This document shows, piece after piece, positions 21,031 through 30,356 of a stretch of DNA of 59,722 bases (positions within the stretch are counted from its first letter, which is position 1; the number at the start of each line of letters is the position of its first letter). The position numbers and the translations under genes were made by a program. The DNA comes from Salinispora cortesiana (GTDB lineage: Bacteria > Actinomycetota > Actinomycetes > Mycobacteriales > Micromonosporaceae). The notes below the pieces were generated by a model. It did no database searches and was not told the origin of the DNA. It was given only the letters and a program-made list of their open reading frames with translations. The stretch spans positions 1 through 59,722 of the forward strand of contig NZ_AXVR01000030.1 in NCBI RefSeq assembly GCF_000484695.1. The letters run 5' to 3'.

Positions 21031-21082
21031 CGCGGCTACCGGTTTTCCCCGACGGGCGCGGCTACCGGTTCTTCCCGACGGG
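21031..21082. repeat. 26-bp tandem repeat, two copies
   Basis: Units 21031-21056 and 21057-21082 both begin CGCGGCTACCGG and end CCCGACGGG, with one or two differences. They are non-coding, between the LysE gene start and the sufT stop. No function is apparent. Confidence 0.75.
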
Positions 21083-21090
21083 CACCCTGG

Positions 21091-21510
21091 TCAGACGTTG
21101 AAGCCCAGCGCCCGAAGCTGCTCGCGCCCCTCGTCGGTGATCTTGTCTGGGCCCCACGGCGGAAGCCACACCCAGTTGATCCGCATCTCGTTGACCAGGC
21201 CGCCCCCCGGACCGGTGGTCAGGGCCGACCGCGCCTGGTCCTCGATGACGTCGGTCAGCGGGCAGGCCGCCGAGGTGAGCGTCATGTCCAGCGTGGCGAC
21301 GTTGTCGTCGTCAACGTGGACGCCGTAGAGCAGGCCAAGGTCGACAACGTTGATGCCCAACTCGGGGTCGACGACATCCTTCATCGCCTCCTCGACGTCG
21401 GCGACGGCGGCCTTGCCGGCCTTCGCGGCCGGCACGCCCTCCGGAGCCGCCGCACCGGTCGCGCCATCGCCAGGGGCCGGCGTGGCCTCGGTGGCAGTGT
21501 CCTCGCTCAT
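21091..21510 (-). CDS. sufT: SufT/DUF59 Fe-S cluster assembly factor
   Basis: A 139-aa protein: an Ala/Pro/Glu-rich N-terminal tail of about 40 residues, then the MIP18/DUF59 domain with DPELGINVVDLGLLYG and LTSAACPLTD, whose Cys is the conserved family cysteine. These proteins help insert or mature Fe-S clusters. It is the last gene of the suf operon; its ATG 21510 overlaps the sufU stop by four bases, and GGAGG lies 7 bases upstream. Confidence 0.9.
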   Translation of the reverse strand: MSEDTATEATPAPGDGATGAAAPEGVPAAKAGKAAVADVEEAMKDVVDPELGINVVDLGLLYGVHVDDDNVATLDMTLTSAACPLTDVIEDQARSALTTGPGGGLVNEMRINWVWLPPWGPDKITDEGREQLRALGFNV

Positions 21511-21983
21511 CCCTGAACCTCCGTCGGGCTCGTGTCCACACCGGCGCGTGCCGCAGCGTCCTTGAACGCCATCCACGGCAACAGCGCGCACTTAACCCGG
21601 GCGGGGTAGCGGGCGACGCCCGCGAACGCCACCCCGTCCCCGAGTACCTCCTCGTCCGGCGTGACCTCGCCCCGGCCGGACATCAACTCCACGAACGCCG
21701 CGTGCACCGCGAACGCCTCGGCGGCCGGACGGCCGGCGAGCAGCTCGTGCAGCACACTCGCCGAGGCCTGGCTGATAGAGCAGCCGTACCCGTCGTACGA
21801 GACATCGTGCAGCACCACACCGTCGGTGGCGACCCGGACGGTGACCTCGTCCCCGCAGGTCGGGTTAACGTGGTGCGCCTCGGCGACGGATGCCGCCGGG
21901 TCGTCCGCGTCGCGCAGCCCCCGGCCGTGCGGGTGCTTGTAGTGGTCCAGGATGATCTCCTGGTAGAGCTGGTCAACCTGCAT
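21507..21983 (-). CDS. sufU: SufU sulfur-transfer protein
   Basis: A 158-aa SufU/IscU-like protein. The three zinc/cluster cysteines are in NPTCGDEV (about residue 43), GYGCSISQAS (about 68) and RVKCALLPW (about 131), with the SufU-type insert between the second and third. It accepts sulfur from SufS and passes it to the SufBCD scaffold. The start ATG 21983 overlaps the sufS stop by one base (TGATG). Confidence 0.95.
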   Translation of the reverse strand: MQVDQLYQEIILDHYKHPHGRGLRDADDPAASVAEAHHVNPTCGDEVTVRVATDGVVLHDVSYDGYGCSISQASASVLHELLAGRPAAEAFAVHAAFVELMSGRGEVTPDEEVLGDGVAFAGVARYPARVKCALLPWMAFKDAAARAGVDTSPTEVQG

Positions 21984-23287
21984 CAGGCGAACACCTTCCG
22001 CACCTGCTCCAACCCCGCCACCAGAGCGTCGATCTCCTCCGTGGTGGTGTAGAGGTAGAACGAGGCCCGGGTCGTGGCCGGCACCCCGAACCGGGTACAG
22101 ACCGGGCGGGCGCAGTGGTGACCGACTCGCACCTGCACGCCCAGCGAGTCGAGCACCTGCCCGACGTCGTGCGGATGGATGTCACCCAGCGCGAACGAGA
22201 TCGTTCCACCCCGGCCAACCGGAACGTTCGGCCCGAAGATCCGCAGCTCGGGCACCGTCGCCAGGGCATCCAGGGCATACGCGGTGAGTTGCTTCTCGTG
22301 CCACTGGATGGCCCGCATGCCGACACCGGAAAGGTAGTCCACCGCCGCGCCCAGCGCGACCGCCTCGGCGATCGGCGGGGTTCCCGCCTCGAACCGGGTC
22401 GGCGGCGGGGCGAAGGTCGACCCCGACATCGCCACCGTTTCAATCATCGACCCACCGCCGAGCACCGGCGGCATCGCCGCGAGCAGCTCGGTGCGACCCC
22501 AGAGCACTCCGATGCCGCTCGGGGCACACATCTTGTGCCCGGTGAAGACGATGAAGTCCGCGTCGTAGTCGACCACGTCCATCGGCATGTGCGGCACCGA
22601 CTGCGAGCAGTCGAGCAGCAGTAGCGCCCCGACCTCCCGGACCCGCTGAGTGATCCGGGACGTCGCGTTGACGGTGCCGAGAATGTTGGACATGTGCACC
22701 AGCGAGACGATCTTCGTCCGCTCGTTTACCAGGTCCGTCAAGCCCGACTCGTCCAGCCGACCGTGGTCGGTGACCGGGAACCAGCGCAGGGTGGCGCCGG
22801 TGCGCTCGCAGAGCAACTGCCAGGGGACGATGTTCGAGTGGTGCTCCATCTCGGAGATCACCACCTCGTCTCCCGGGCCCAGCCGGAACCGCGGGTCGGC
22901 GTCCGGACGCAGCGACGCGTTCGAGAAGGCGTACGCCACGATGTTGATCGCCTCGGTGGAGTTCTTGGTGAACACCACCTCGTCCGGGCTCGGGGCGTTG
23001 ATGAAGGCGGCGACCTTGGCCCGCGCGCCCTCGTACGCCTCGGTCGCCTCGGTGCCCAGCGTGTGCACCGAGCGCGACACGTTCGCGTTGCGCCACTCGT
23101 AGTGCTCCCGCAGCACGTCGAGCACCTGCCGTGGCTTGTGTGACGTGTTCGCGCTGTCCAGGTAGACCAGCGGGTGCCCGTTGACCGTCCGGTCCAGGAT
23201 CGGGAAGTCAGCGCGCACCGCCGCCACGTCGTAGCTTGGCACGTCGCCGTACTGCGGCATACCCGGTGGAATCGCGATGGTGGTCAT
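21983..23287 (-). CDS. sufS: SufS cysteine desulfurase
   Basis: A 434-aa PLP enzyme that converts cysteine to alanine and a persulfide. The PLP-binding Lys is in VFTGHKMCAPSGIGVLWG (about residue 243), and the catalytic Cys lies in VGHHCARPVC (about 388); LDSANTSHKP near residue 44 and TKNSTEAIN near 107 are typical class II desulfurase motifs. It follows sufC by 26 bases and overlaps sufU, its sulfur acceptor. Confidence 0.96.
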   Translation of the reverse strand: MTTIAIPPGMPQYGDVPSYDVAAVRADFPILDRTVNGHPLVYLDSANTSHKPRQVLDVLREHYEWRNANVSRSVHTLGTEATEAYEGARAKVAAFINAPSPDEVVFTKNSTEAINIVAYAFSNASLRPDADPRFRLGPGDEVVISEMEHHSNIVPWQLLCERTGATLRWFPVTDHGRLDESGLTDLVNERTKIVSLVHMSNILGTVNATSRITQRVREVGALLLLDCSQSVPHMPMDVVDYDADFIVFTGHKMCAPSGIGVLWGRTELLAAMPPVLGGGSMIETVAMSGSTFAPPPTRFEAGTPPIAEAVALGAAVDYLSGVGMRAIQWHEKQLTAYALDALATVPELRIFGPNVPVGRGGTISFALGDIHPHDVGQVLDSLGVQVRVGHHCARPVCTRFGVPATTRASFYLYTTTEEIDALVAGLEQVRKVFA

Positions 23288-23313
23288 CGTGACCGGCCTT
23301 TCCTTTGAGGTCG

Positions 23314-24087
23314 TCAGGCCCGTGCCGAGCCAGCCCCGGCGACGTACCGCTCGTAACCCTCGTCCTCGAGCTTGTCGGCCAGCTCCGGGCCGCCCTCCTC
23401 GACGATCCGGCCGGCGACGAAGACGTGCACGTGGTCCGGCTTGATGTACCGCAGGATCCGGGTGTAGTGGGTGATCAGCAGCAGGCCGGTGTCGCCGGTC
23501 TCGCGGACCCGGTTGACACCCTGGCTGACCACCCGGAGTGCGTCCACGTCGAGGCCGGAGTCGGTCTCGTCGAGGATCGCCACCTTCGGCTTGAGCAGCT
23601 CCAGCTGCACGATCTCGTGCCGCTTCTTCTCGCCGCCGGAGAAGCCCTCGTTGACGTTGCGCTGGGCGAACGCCGGGTCCATCTGCAGGCGCTCCATGGA
23701 GCCCCGCAGCTCACCCGCCCAGGTGCGCAGCTTCGGCGCCGTACCGTCGATCGCGGTCTTCGCGGTGCGCAGGAAGTTCGCCACCGACACCCCGGGAACC
23801 TCGACCGGGTACTGCATGGCCAGGAAGAGGCCGGCGCGGGCCCGCTCGTCCACGGACATCTCCAGGACGTCCGCGCCGTCCAGGGTCACCGAACCACCGG
23901 TGATCTCGTACTTCGGATGCCCGGCGACCGAATAGGCCAGGGTGGACTTGCCGGAGCCGTTCGGGCCCATGATGGCGTGCGTCTCCCCCGACCGGACGGT
24001 CAGGTCGACACCGTGCAGGATCGGCTTGAGCTCACCCTCGGGCAGCTTGACCGACACCTGCAGGTCACGGATCTCAAGGGTGCTCAT
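23314..24087 (-). CDS. sufC: SufC ATPase of the SufBCD scaffold
   Basis: A 257-aa ABC ATPase. Walker A is GPNGSGKST (about residue 40), the SufC-type signature region NEGFSGGEKKRHEI (about 150), Walker B VAILDETDSGLD (about 173) and H-loop LLITHYTRIL (about 207). It powers cluster assembly on SufB-SufD. ATG 24087 overlaps the TAA of the Rieske gene by one base (TAATG). Confidence 0.96.
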   Translation of the reverse strand: MSTLEIRDLQVSVKLPEGELKPILHGVDLTVRSGETHAIMGPNGSGKSTLAYSVAGHPKYEITGGSVTLDGADVLEMSVDERARAGLFLAMQYPVEVPGVSVANFLRTAKTAIDGTAPKLRTWAGELRGSMERLQMDPAFAQRNVNEGFSGGEKKRHEIVQLELLKPKVAILDETDSGLDVDALRVVSQGVNRVRETGDTGLLLITHYTRILRYIKPDHVHVFVAGRIVEEGGPELADKLEDEGYERYVAGAGSARA

Positions 24088-24431
24088 TATCGGGTCACTC
24101 CATTGCTCGGCATCGGGCGGCCGTCGGCGCCCACTGGGATGTAGATGTCGCCGTCGCGGATCTCGACGGGATAGACGGGGACGGGTTCGGTGGCGGGTAG
24201 CCCGGTCGGCTCGCCGGTGCGCAGGTCGAACCGCGAACCGTGCAGCCAGCACTCCAGGGTGCAGCCCTCGACCTCCCCCTCGGAGAGGGCCACCGCGGCG
24301 TGCGAGCACTCGTCGTAGACGGCGTAGAAGGCGCCGTCCTCGCCGTGCACGATCGCGATCTTCACACCGTCAACGTCCGCACTGACCACGCTGCCCTTCG
24401 GCACGTCCTCGGCGGAGCAGATGCGGATCAT
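24087..24431 (-). CDS. Rieske-type ferredoxin of the suf operon
   Basis: A 114-aa soluble Rieske [2Fe-2S] protein with both ligand pairs: CSH (about residue 43-45) and CWLHGSRFD (about 62-65). Without the extra disulfide cysteines, it resembles the ferredoxin components of dioxygenases (NirD/BphF type). Position between sufD and sufC is conserved in actinobacteria and suggests electron supply for assembly. ATG 24431 overlaps the sufD stop; a GTG three bases upstream is an alternative. Confidence 0.92.
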   Translation of the reverse strand: MIRICSAEDVPKGSVVSADVDGVKIAIVHGEDGAFYAVYDECSHAAVALSEGEVEGCTLECWLHGSRFDLRTGEPTGLPATEPVPVYPVEIRDGDIYIPVGADGRPMPSNGVTR

Positions 24432-25627
24432 CACGCACCGGCCTTCGCGGCGGTGTCCCCGCCCGCGTGCGTGGGGTCGGCGAACTCGCTCCCCCCGCTG
24501 GCCAGCCGGGCCTCGATCGCCGCGCCGAGGCGCTCCCGCAGGGACTCGACTGGGATCTTGTTGAGCAGCTCGGCGAAGAAGCCGCGGACCACGAGGCGCC
24601 GCGCCTCGGCCTCCGGGATGCCCCGGGCCATCAGGTAGAAGAGCTGCTCATCGTCGAAGCGGCCGGTCGCGCTCGCGTGACCGGCGCCGGCGATCTCCCC
24701 GGTCTCAATCTCCAGATTGGGTACGGAGTCCGCCCGCGCACCCTCGGTGAGCAGCAGGTTCCGGTTGATCTCGTAGGTGTCGGTGCCGGTCGCCTCGGCC
24801 CGGATCAGCACGTCGCCGACCCAGACGGTACGGGCGCTCTCGCCCTGCAGGGCACCCCGGTAGCCCACGTAGCTGCGGCAGTCCGGGACCGAGTGGTCCA
24901 CCAGCTGCCGATGCTCCAGGTGCTGCCCCTCGTCGGCGAAGTAGACACCGTACAGCTCGGCCTCGCCGCCCCGCTCGGTGTACTCCACGGTGGTGTACTG
25001 CCGGACCAGGTCGCCGCCGAGGCTGACCTGGACGTGCACGACCCGGGCGGCACGTCCCAGCCGCACCTTCAGGTGCTGCGCCTGTACCGCGTCGTCGGCC
25101 CAGTCGGCGACGGTGACCAGGATCAGCTTCGCGCCGTCGGCGACCGCGACCTCGACGTTGTCGGCGAGCGTCGCCGAGCCGACGTGCTCGAGCACCAGCG
25201 TCGCCTCGGCGAACCGACCCACCTCGACGAAGGTGTGCCCGAAGGCGGGCTCGTCGGCGCCCTCGCCGACCACCCGCAGGGTCACCGGCTCGGCCAGCAC
25301 GGCCTCATCGGCAACCCGCACCAGCTGCGCCTGCGCCGCACCGCGGTACGCGAGCGCGCTGATCCGGTCCACCGGCACGAGTACGCTGCCGATCCGCGGA
25401 TCGTCCTTCGCGACCGACTCGACGGTGACGCCCGCGGGCAGGTCGCCGTGCTCGTGCCGGACCGCGCCCGCGCTGGCCGGCACCCCGCCGGTCAGGCCCC
25501 GCAGTCGGTTGAGTGGGGTGAAGCGCCACTCCTCCTCCAGGCCGGTGAGGGCCGAGAAGTCGGTGACATCGTATGAGCGCAGCGCCTGCGACTTGGTGCT
25601 GGGCGGCGCGGAAGCCTGGGTAGTCAT
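24431..25627 (-). CDS. sufD: SufD scaffold protein
   Basis: A 398-aa SufB/SufD family protein. The C-terminal region has HASATGRFDDEQLFYLMARGI followed by PEAEARRLVVRGF, the family block with the conserved His. Forms the scaffold with SufB and SufC. ATG 25627 has AAGGA just upstream. It is separated from sufB by the only sizeable gap of the operon (75 bases), which contains two hairpins. Confidence 0.95.
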   Translation of the reverse strand: MTTQASAPPSTKSQALRSYDVTDFSALTGLEEEWRFTPLNRLRGLTGGVPASAGAVRHEHGDLPAGVTVESVAKDDPRIGSVLVPVDRISALAYRGAAQAQLVRVADEAVLAEPVTLRVVGEGADEPAFGHTFVEVGRFAEATLVLEHVGSATLADNVEVAVADGAKLILVTVADWADDAVQAQHLKVRLGRAARVVHVQVSLGGDLVRQYTTVEYTERGGEAELYGVYFADEGQHLEHRQLVDHSVPDCRSYVGYRGALQGESARTVWVGDVLIRAEATGTDTYEINRNLLLTEGARADSVPNLEIETGEIAGAGHASATGRFDDEQLFYLMARGIPEAEARRLVVRGFFAELLNKIPVESLRERLGAAIEARLASGGSEFADPTHAGGDTAAKAGA

Positions 25628-25668
25628 CTCTTCCTTGGTTCTGTTCTGCGACGACGGTGTCAGTAACG

Positions 25669-25702
25669 GGGACGGGTCTGGACCGTCCCGGCCGCGGCGG
25701 CC
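25669..25702 (-). other. Paired hairpins between sufB and sufD
   Basis: GGCCG/CGGCC (25690-25702, loop of 3) sits directly after the sufB stop, and GGGACGG/CCGTCCC (25669-25689, loop of 7) next to it. They may protect the sufB 3' end or set the sufB to sufD ratio. Confidence 0.5.
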
Positions 25703-27133
25703 TCAGCCGACCGCGCCCTCCATCTGCAGCTCGATCAGGCGGTTGAGCTCCAGCGCGTACTCCATCGGAAGCTCCTTGGCGATCGGCTCGATGAAGCCCC
25801 GGACGATCATCGCCATCGCCTCGTCCTCACTCAGTCCCCGGCTCATCAGGTAGAAGAGCTGGTCTTCGCTGACCTTCGAGACGGTCGCCTCGTGCCCCAT
25901 CGACACGTCGTCCTCGCGGATGTCGACGTAGGGGTAGGTGTCCGAGCGGGAGATGGTGTCGACCAGCAGCGCGTCGCACTTCACGGTGCTCTTGCTGCTG
26001 TGCGAACCCTCCAACACCTGCACCAGGCCGCGGTACGAGGTGCGACCGCCACCGCGGGCGATCGACTTCGAGACGATGGTGCTGCTGGTGCTCGGTGCGG
26101 CGTGCACCATCTTGGCGCCGGCGTCCTGGTGCTGGCCTTCACCGGCCATGGCCACCGAGAGCACCTCGCCCTTGGCGTGCTCACCGGTCATGAAGACCGC
26201 CGGGTACTTCATCGTGACCTTGGAGCCGATGTTGCCGTCGATCCACTCCATGGTCGCGCCCTCGTGGCACACCGCGCGCTTGGTGACCAGGTTGTAGACG
26301 TTGTTCGACCAGTTCTGGATGGTGGTGTAGCGGCAGCGGGCGTTCTTCTTGACGATGATCTCCACGACGGCGCTGTGCAGCGAGTCCGAGGAGTAGATGG
26401 GGGCGGTGCAGCCCTCGACGTAGTGCACGTACGCACCCTCGTCAACAATGATCAAGGTCCGCTCGAACTGGCCCATGTTCTCGGTGTTGATCCGGAAGTA
26501 GGCCTGGAGCGGGATCTCCACGTGCACGCCCTTCGGCACGTAGATGAAGGAACCACCGGACCAGACCGCGGTGTTCAGGGCGGCGAACTTGTTGTCGCCG
26601 ACCGGGATCACCGTGCCGAAGTACTCCTTGAAGAGGTCCTCGTGCTCCTTGAGCGCGGTGTCCGTGTCGAGGAAGACGACGCCCTGTTCCTCCAGGTCAT
26701 CACGAATCTTGTGGTAGACGACCTCGGACTCGTACTGCGCCGCCACTCCGGCGACCAGCCGCTGCTTCTCCGCCTCGGGGATGCCCAGCTTGTCGTAGGT
26801 GTTCTTGATGTCCTCCGGCAGCTCCTCCCAGCTGGTCGCCTGCTTCTCGGTGGAGCGCACGAAGTACTTGATGTTGTCGAAGTCGATCCCGGTGAGGTCG
26901 GCACCCCATGCCGGCATGGGCTTGCGATCGAACAACCGCAGACCCTTGCGCCGCAGGTCGAGCATCCAGGCCGGCTCATCCTTCTTGGCCGAGATGTCCC
27001 GCACGACCGCCTCGTTGAGGCCACGCTGCGCGACGGCCCCGGCCGCGTCGGGGTCGGCCCAGCCGTACTCGTAGCGACCGAGGGCGGCGAGCTGCTCCTC
27101 CTGGGTCAGGGGCTGGACGGTCTGCTCGGTCAT
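25703..27133 (-). CDS. sufB: SufB scaffold protein
   Basis: A 476-aa SufB, the size typical of the family. Visible marks include the cluster-assembly Cys in [20 protein letters not shown] (about residue 242), [25 protein letters not shown] and the C-terminal [21 protein letters not shown]. De novo Fe-S clusters are built at the SufB-SufD interface. ATG 27133 overlaps the sufR stop by four bases (ATGA), so both are coupled. Confidence 0.97.
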   Translation of the reverse strand: MTEQTVQPLTQEEQLAALGRYEYGWADPDAAGAVAQRGLNEAVVRDISAKKDEPAWMLDLRRKGLRLFDRKPMPAWGADLTGIDFDNIKYFVRSTEKQATSWEELPEDIKNTYDKLGIPEAEKQRLVAGVAAQYESEVVYHKIRDDLEEQGVVFLDTDTALKEHEDLFKEYFGTVIPVGDNKFAALNTAVWSGGSFIYVPKGVHVEIPLQAYFRINTENMGQFERTLIIVDEGAYVHYVEGCTAPIYSSDSLHSAVVEIIVKKNARCRYTTIQNWSNNVYNLVTKRAVCHEGATMEWIDGNIGSKVTMKYPAVFMTGEHAKGEVLSVAMAGEGQHQDAGAKMVHAAPSTSSTIVSKSIARGGGRTSYRGLVQVLEGSHSSKSTVKCDALLVDTISRSDTYPYVDIREDDVSMGHEATVSKVSEDQLFYLMSRGLSEDEAMAMIVRGFIEPIAKELPMEYALELNRLIELQMEGAVG

Positions 27134-27885
27134 CTATCTGTCCTCACAGTGGTGACGGTCTTACTGGACTGAACACGCCCCGGCTGGCCCGGAATGTGCG
27201 TCGTGCACACCCCGTCGCCGTGCGCGATGGTCGCCAGGCGCTGCACATGGGTGCCGACCAGACGGGAAATCACCGCGGTCTCGGCCTCGCACAGCTGGGG
27301 GAACTCGGCGGCCACATGCGCCACCGGGCAGTGATGTTGGCACAGCTGCCCCCCCGAGGCGATCGTGGAGGCGTTGGCAGCGTAGCCCTCCGCGGTCAGG
27401 GCGGCGGCGAGCGCCTCCGCGCGGGCGAGCGGGTCGTCGCCGGCGTCTTCCATGGCTGCCAGGCAGCGGGTCTCCAGGGCGGAGACCTGCTCGGCGGCGA
27501 AGGCCGCCACCGCCGCCGATCCCCCACCCCGGGCGATCCAACGCAGCGCGGCGGTGGCCATGTTGTCGTAGTGGTGGGTGCCGCAGCGACCTCGGGCCGC
27601 CTCGGTCAGCAGGAAGACCCGGGCCGGACGGCCACGCCCGCGGTGGCCTCGGACCGCCGGATCGCGGGCGAGGACATCTCCCTCGGCGAGCATCGCGTCC
27701 AGGTGCCGTCGAATCGCGGCGGGGCTGAGCCCAAGCTCGCGCCCCAGCTGCGCGGCGGTGGTGGCACCCCGCTCCAGCAGCAGCTGGGTGACCCGGTCGC
27801 GGGTTGACGGGTCGGCGACGGCCGACGCGCCGGCGACCCCGACAGGCGCCGGCTGGCGCCCCGAGACCCCCGCCGCGTTTTTCAC
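27130..27885 (-). CDS. sufR: SufR-type Fe-S-sensing repressor of the suf operon
   Basis: A winged-helix regulator of about 251 aa. The helix-turn-helix covers about residues 25-65 ([23 protein letters not shown]) with a basic wing RGRGRPAR. The C-terminal part carries [19 protein letters not shown], the cysteine set that binds an Fe-S cluster in SufR, so the protein should sense cluster status and repress suf. The start is uncertain: GTG 27885 gives a family-like N-terminus without a Shine-Dalgarno, suggesting a leaderless message. It heads the operon and is divergent from ctaA. Confidence 0.9.
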   Translation of the reverse strand: MKNAAGVSGRQPAPVGVAGASAVADPSTRDRVTQLLLERGATTAAQLGRELGLSPAAIRRHLDAMLAEGDVLARDPAVRGHRGRGRPARVFLLTEAARGRCGTHHYDNMATAALRWIARGGGSAAVAAFAAEQVSALETRCLAAMEDAGDDPLARAEALAAALTAEGYAANASTIASGGQLCQHHCPVAHVAAEFPQLCEAETAVISRLVGTHVQRLATIAHGDGVCTTHIPGQPGRVQSSKTVTTVRTDR

Positions 27886-27895
27886 AACGCCAACG

Positions 27896-27903
27896 TTACG
27901 TAA
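27896..27903 (-). promoter_or_regulatory. Possible suf promoter -10/operator palindrome
   Basis: TTACGTAA is an 8-bp palindrome 11-18 bases upstream of the sufR GTG; it contains TACGTA, an acceptable -10 placed for a leaderless start. Overlap of palindrome and -10 would suit autorepression by SufR. Short, so tentative. Confidence 0.35.
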
Positions 27904-28001
27904 TTCGCCTGGGGCCTGCAAACTCGGGGTCCGGTGATCCAAAACACCGTTCCGGCGAAGCCACCCGAGGGGGCACCACTACGATGCGTAGGATTTGCGC
28001 C

Positions 28002-28964
28002 GTGACTGTCGCCGCCCGGTTCCCGGTCTCCACCACCACGCTTCGCCGGCTGGCGTTCGCCAACATTCTCGCGAACGTGCTGATCGTCGTTACCGGCGGG
28101 GCCGTCCGGCTGACCGCCTCCGGCCTGGGCTGCCCCACCTGGCCCCGATGTACCGACGCGTCGTACACCGCCACTGCGGAGATGGGCCTACACGGGGCGA
28201 TCGAGTTCGGCAACCGACTACTGACCTTCGCGGTCGGCATTGTCGCTCTCGCCGTGGTGGTCGCCGTCCTGCTGCACCGACCGCGCCGGCGCGGCCTGCT
28301 GCCGCTCGCGGTCGCGGTCCTGCTCGGCATCCCGGCGCAGGCGGTGATCGGTGGGATCACCGTCCTCACCAAGCTCAACCCGTGGGTGGTCGGGCTGCAC
28401 TTCCTCGCCTCGATGGTCGTGATCGCCCTCGCGTACGTCCTCTGGCGGCGGATCGCGGAACCGGACGGCCCGACCGTGCCGGTGGTGCCCGGGCCGCTGC
28501 GCACCCTCGCGGTGATCACCACCGCGGTCTGCGTGGCGGTACTCGTGGTCGGCACCTGGGTCACCGGCAGCGGCCCACACGCCGGTGACGGTGGGGCGGC
28601 TCGCAACGACCTCGATCCCGAGCAGATCTCCCAGGTCCACGCCGATGGCGTGTTCCTGCTGATCGGCCTCTCGGTGGCCCTGGTCTTCGCCTTCCGGGCG
28701 GTCGGCGCCGCCGGCCCCGCCCGGGCCGCGCTGGTGTTGGTCGGGGTAGAGGCGGGGCAGGGCGTGATCGGCTACGTGCAGTACTTTACCAACCTGCCGG
28801 AGCTTCTCGTCGGCGCCCACATGCTCGGCTCCTGCCTGGTGCTGCTGGCCACCCTCGCGGTGCTCCAGTCGACCCGGGAGCGCAAACCGATCGTCACCCC
28901 CACCCCCGACGTGCCCACCGCCCGCGACACCGCGACCGAGCGCTCGGATCCCGTTCCCGCCTGA
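28002..28964 (+). CDS. ctaA: Heme A synthase
   Basis: A membrane protein of about 320 aa with eight hydrophobic segments that oxidises heme O to heme A for cytochrome c oxidase. It has TASGLGCPTWPRC (Cys pair in the first loop), conserved His in GLHGAIEFGNR, VVGLHFLASM, QVHADGVFL and GAHMLGS. GTG 28002 has AGGA 8 bases upstream; ATG 27984 would add six residues and is also possible. It is divergent from sufR. The C-terminal 30 residues are a Pro/Thr-rich tail. Confidence 0.94.
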   Translation: MTVAARFPVSTTTLRRLAFANILANVLIVVTGGAVRLTASGLGCPTWPRCTDASYTATAEMGLHGAIEFGNRLLTFAVGIVALAVVVAVLLHRPRRRGLLPLAVAVLLGIPAQAVIGGITVLTKLNPWVVGLHFLASMVVIALAYVLWRRIAEPDGPTVPVVPGPLRTLAVITTAVCVAVLVVGTWVTGSGPHAGDGGAARNDLDPEQISQVHADGVFLLIGLSVALVFAFRAVGAAGPARAALVLVGVEAGQGVIGYVQYFTNLPELLVGAHMLGSCLVLLATLAVLQSTRERKPIVTPTPDVPTARDTATERSDPVPA

Positions 28965-29033
28965 GTTGTCGGTCCCGTCCGGGCCCGAGTCGTCAGTCCC
29001 GGGCGAATGGCGAGGTCCGGGCCCCCAAAGCGC

Positions 29034-29074
29034 CGACGTCGTCGGACCGCGAAAGCATCGGTCCGACGACGTCG
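29034..29074. terminator. Bidirectional terminator after ctaA
   Basis: Perfect 16-bp stem: CGACGTCGTCGGACCG (29034-29049) with 29059-29074, loop of 9. It separates convergent ctaA and the ATP-grasp gene. Confidence 0.85.
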
Positions 29075-29086
29075 AGTGAGGGTGTC

Positions 29087-30010
29087 TCAGGGTTTGCGGT
29101 GCAGGTGGGTCAGGATGGCTTCCGCGAGGCGATCCGGGGCGGCGTCGGCGTACCCGAGGAAGAGTGACGGCTCGGTCAGCTCCAGCTCGACCAGGAGCGG
29201 CGTGTCGCCCTCACCCAGGATCAGGTCGACCCGGGCATAGAGCAGCCGATCCGGCCCACCCGGAACCTCGGCGAGGATCTTCTCCGCCACCGCCACCTGC
29301 TCCGCGGTGGCGGTACGGGCGGTGATCCGCTCGGTCTTACGAGGGGTCTCCGGCCCCAGGTCCGGGCCGGTCAGCATCGCGCCCTTGCGGATCGCATGAC
29401 TGAACCGCAGCCCGTCGGGGCCGGCGAGGAAGAGCAACGCGGTCTCGCCATCGGTGTCAACGGCGGAGAGGTACGGCTGCACCATCGTCACTCGCCCGGC
29501 CTCCCCGAGGCGCCGAACATGCGCCTGGGCGAGCTCCCGGTGCTCGGGGTCGGCCAGGTCGTACCGGCCGGTGTCCCGACTGTCCGCGCTGACCGAGGGC
29601 TTGATGACGTACTCCCCGCGCTCCGCGGGGAGCGACCACTGCCGCCCCGGCTCGATCCAGGTGGTCGGGACGGTGGCCACCCCGGCGGCGGAGAGCTGCT
29701 CGAGGTAGCGCTTGTCGGTGTTCCAGCGGACGACGTCCGCCGGGTTGGCCAGGGTCGGCACCGACGCCGCCCAGGCGACGAAGGCGTCCCGGCGGGCGGT
29801 GTAGTCCCACGGCGAGCGGAGGACCACGAGGTCATAGCCCGCCCAGTCAACGCCGGGATCATCCCAGATTACCGCCTCGGCGGTGACGCCACGAGCCGCG
29901 AGCGGCGCCTGGACGAGGCGGTCGTCACTTTCGAGGTCGGGAAGGGCCGTGCAGGTCACGATGGCGACCCGGGGCTCCCCACGGGTCGGCTCGGGCGAAT
30001 TGATCACCAT
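29087..30010 (-). CDS. ATP-grasp domain protein
   Basis: A 307-aa protein of the ATP-grasp superfamily, resembling RimK/glutathione-synthetase-like and DcsG-like ligases. Visible: LRSPWDYTARRDAF near residue 65, nucleotide-binding Lys in YVIKPSVSADS (about 136), and the C-terminal metal-binding part LLYARVDLI followed by LVELELTEPSLFLGYA. It probably joins a carboxylate to an amine or thiol, but substrate is unknown. ATG 30010. It lies 10 bases downstream of a small conserved protein gene; both sit between ctaA and ctaB. Confidence 0.82.
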   Translation of the reverse strand: MVINSPEPTRGEPRVAIVTCTALPDLESDDRLVQAPLAARGVTAEAVIWDDPGVDWAGYDLVVLRSPWDYTARRDAFVAWAASVPTLANPADVVRWNTDKRYLEQLSAAGVATVPTTWIEPGRQWSLPAERGEYVIKPSVSADSRDTGRYDLADPEHRELAQAHVRRLGEAGRVTMVQPYLSAVDTDGETALLFLAGPDGLRFSHAIRKGAMLTGPDLGPETPRKTERITARTATAEQVAVAEKILAEVPGGPDRLLYARVDLILGEGDTPLLVELELTEPSLFLGYADAAPDRLAEAILTHLHRKP

Positions 30011-30020
30011 AGCCGGGAGC

Positions 30021-30356
30021 CTAGCGAGCCATCGTGCGCCGGGCCATCGAGCGCCAGAGATCGTTACTTGGGCGCATCTGGTCCATCAGTTCCCGCTCCC
30101 ACGCATTCTCGACGGTGACGCCCGCCTTGGCGCACGCCTGCCGCGCGGTGACGGTGTCGTCCGCGAACTGGTCGCCCCAGACCCCGTCGGAGCCGACAAG
30201 GACGATGCGCGCACCGCGCTTGCCGACGTACTCGATGACCGCCTTCGCCCCGCCGTGCCCGGCGGCGAACGACTTGATGCCGGCCACCAGGCCACTGGGG
30301 GCCGGAGCGTTGGCGGCCTGCTCGGCCGTCAGCGTCGTATCGGAACGATCTGCCAT
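30021..30356 (-). CDS. Small conserved hypothetical protein
   Basis: A 111-aa soluble protein starting MADRSDTTLTAEQAAN. The middle reads AAGHGGAKAVIEYVGKRGARIVLVGSDGVWGDQFAD, an alternating helix/strand pattern that suggests a small alpha/beta fold, and the end is Arg-rich. I do not recognise a family. Codon use matches neighbours. It precedes the ATP-grasp gene by 10 bases, probably the same transcript. Confidence 0.72.
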   Translation of the reverse strand: MADRSDTTLTAEQAANAPAPSGLVAGIKSFAAGHGGAKAVIEYVGKRGARIVLVGSDGVWGDQFADDTVTARQACAKAGVTVENAWERELMDQMRPSNDLWRSMARRTMAR

